Shown piece after piece: positions 4,622 to 5,892 of a DNA stretch of 5,892 nucleotides (position 1 is the stretch's first letter; each line of letters begins with the position of its first letter). The notes beneath the pieces are model-generated. The model was not told where the DNA came from. It made no database searches and saw only the letters and a list, made by a program, of their open reading frames with translations. The stretch is from positions 1 through 5,892 of the forward strand of contig CAKAQP010000143.1 of the NCBI GenBank assembly GCA_916720285.1, given 5' to 3'. The position numbers and the translations under genes were made by a program. Source of the stretch: an uncultured Lachnoanaerobaculum sp. GTDB lineage: Bacteria > Bacillota > Clostridia > Lachnospirales > Lachnospiraceae.

Positions 4622-5892
4622 ATGGCTGAGAATAAAAAAGAACCAAGAAAAAGAGGTAAAAAAGAGAAGAAGGGAAATAAGTTTGCACTTGGTGCGGCGG
4701 TGCTTGGAATTGTATTTGTAGCAGGCTGTTATACTGTAAAAGCAAACACTTACAGAACAAAATTTTTCCCACATACAATAATAAACGGTATAGATGCTTC
4801 AGAGAAAACCGTTGATGAAGTCAGACAGGTTATGTCCAAGCAGATAGATAATTTTGAGAGCAAAATAAGATCAAGAGATAATAATGATGAGATAATAAAG
4901 GGAAGTGATGTGGGTCTTGCCTTTGTTGAGGACTCTTCACTTGAGGATTTATTACATCAGCAAAACAGTATGGCATGGATTGCAAATATGAGCGGTGAAA
5001 AGGATTTGAAAATAAAATCCTCATTTACGGTGGATGACAACAAGTTTGAGGATACCGTTTCAAAGCTTAGAGCGTTTGACGAGTCCAAATTTATTGCGCC
5101 TGTAGATGCAAAAATTTCCGATTTTGTTCAGGGTTCGGGATACTCCATCATACCTGAAGTTGAGGGAAATACACTTGATGTAAAGAAGGCAAAAGAGTAT
5201 ATAAAGAGTCAGCTCATTGTTTTAAACAATGATATAAATCTTGATTATGAAGAAAATGACTTGTATGAAAAGCCGGCAAAAAGATCGGACGACCCTACAC
5301 TTAATCTCGCACTTACAAATCTGAACAAGTATATATCTGCCAGAATCTCATATGATAAGCTCAATGTTTTGAACGGTGATACTATACATAAATGGTTAAC
5401 TGTAAACAGTGACGGATCTGTAAATATATCTGATGAGGGTGTTGCGTCATTTGTAAAGACAATTTCAAATGCTTATAACACTATAGGTAAGCCGAAAACA
5501 TTGAAGACATCTTACGGTCCTACTGTAACAATATCAGGAGGGTCATACGGATGGAAAGTAGATGCCGAAAAGGAAAAAGCAACTATAAAATCTCTTATTG
5601 AGGCAGGTGAGACCACAAAGAGAGAGCCGGAATTCTCAAGAAAAGCGGCTTCACATGGTGAAAATGATTATGGTAATTCATATGTTGAAGTAAACCTTAC
5701 AACTCAGCATATGTTTGTAATAAAGAACGGTTCAAAGGTACTTGAGAGTGATTTTGTATCGGGTAATGTTGCAAAGAACTGGACTACACCTCCCGGTGCA
5801 TTCCCTCTTACTTATAAGACCAGAAATGCAACTTTAAAGGGTGAAGGATATTCAACTCCGGTTGATTACTGGATGCCTTTTAACGGAGGTAT
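4622..5892 (+). CDS. Membrane-anchored L,D-transpeptidase (PG_binding_4 plus YkuD), cut by the right edge
   Basis: The frame stays open from ATG 4622 to the window end (423 codons plus 2 bases). AGGAG (4613-4617) sits 4 bases upstream. The N-terminus has a strongly basic stretch (10 Lys/Arg in the first 20 residues) and one hydrophobic segment (21-39), giving an inside-to-outside anchor. After it come FFPHTIINGIDASEKTVDEV (48-67), typical of the start of a PG_binding_4 unit, and a second such unit (about 245-340) with KWLTVNSDGSV (257-267) and YGWKVD (309-314). The YkuD catalytic domain begins near Y354 (YVEVNLTTQHMFVIKNG), with TTPPGAF (388-394) and YWMPFNGG (416-423). The catalytic SHGC-type motif would lie just beyond the edge, so activity cannot be judged. 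Such enzymes form 3-3 peptidoglycan crosslinks or attach proteins to the wall on the outer face. VAGC (33-36) inside the hydrophobic segment also resembles a lipobox. It probably shares the recG transcript. Confidence 0.92.
   Translation, partial: MAENKKEPRKRGKKEKKGNKFALGAAVLGIVFVAGCYTVKANTYRTKFFPHTIINGIDASEKTVDEVRQVMSKQIDNFESKIRSRDNNDEIIKGSDVGLAFVEDSSLEDLLHQQNSMAWIANMSGEKDLKIKSSFTVDDNKFEDTVSKLRAFDESKFIAPVDAKISDFVQGSGYSIIPEVEGNTLDVKKAKEYIKSQLIVLNNDINLDYEENDLYEKPAKRSDDPTLNLALTNLNKYISARISYDKLNVLNGDTIHKWLTVNSDGSVNISDEGVASFVKTISNAYNTIGKPKTLKTSYGPTVTISGGSYGWKVDAEKEKATIKSLIEAGETTKREPEFSRKAASHGENDYGNSYVEVNLTTQHMFVIKNGSKVLESDFVSGNVAKNWTTPPGAFPLTYKTRNATLKGEGYSTPVDYWMPFNGG

Noticed and set aside
4361..4774. 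137-codon minus-strand open frame
   Set aside because: It spans the recG 3' end and the transpeptidase start on the opposite strand; the phenylalanine- and serine-rich translation is the antisense of A-rich coding sequence.
4830..5024. 64-codon minus-strand open frame
   Set aside because: It lies fully inside the transpeptidase coding region on the opposite strand, with no family resemblance.
1..5892. CRISPR array, tRNA, rRNA or a defence or phage system
   Set aside because: No regularly spaced repeats, no cloverleaf or rRNA-like stretches, and no genes beyond housekeeping, wall synthesis and a transposase tail were found.

Overview
The window looks like chromosomal DNA from a low-GC, anaerobe-type Firmicute, most likely a Lachnospiraceae-like clostridium. 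The evidence is A+T-rich coding with many ATA and AGA codons, strong GGAGG ribosome binding sites, GTG and TTG starts, and a yloU-yloV-recG gene order related to that of Bacillus subtilis. The taxonomic call is an inference from style and synteny, not from a marker gene.

Left flank (1-450). The first 66 bases are the last 21 codons of a truncated gene, resembling the C-terminus of a DDE (IS1182-type) transposase. No protein gene follows until 462. A well-formed intrinsic terminator at 147-192 reads on the minus strand. Upstream of it on that strand lie two further stem-loops and two perfect TATAAT boxes, together suggesting an unannotated minus-strand small RNA of about 140 nt. An extended -10 promoter at 330-358 on the plus strand fires the other way, into the gene block. 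In B. subtilis the divergent neighbour of yloU is rpmB; no rpmB is visible here, so this flank has probably been rearranged.

Gene block (462 to the right edge, all plus strand). Four genes follow with gaps of 12, 70 and 10 bases and are probably cotranscribed. They are an Asp23/Gls24-family protein (yloU type), a DAK2-domain fatty-acid-kinase-type protein (yloV/fakA type), the branched-DNA helicase RecG, and a membrane-anchored L,D-transpeptidase that is cut by the window edge before its catalytic cysteine. The only sizeable gap, between yloV and recG, is almost filled by a long near-perfect stem-loop that lacks a U-tract and so does not look like an ordinary terminator.

How the genes may fit together. 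The first two genes are envelope and lipid related (Asp23-type proteins are linked to membrane or envelope stress; FakA-type kinases phosphorylate fatty acids held by DegV/FakB proteins). RecG handles stalled forks, and the transpeptidase builds 3-3 peptidoglycan crosslinks. The grouping is mostly conserved housekeeping. The least explained sequence is the structured minus-strand element at 147-302, the hairpin at 2499-2538, and the paired inverted repeats in the yloU leader.
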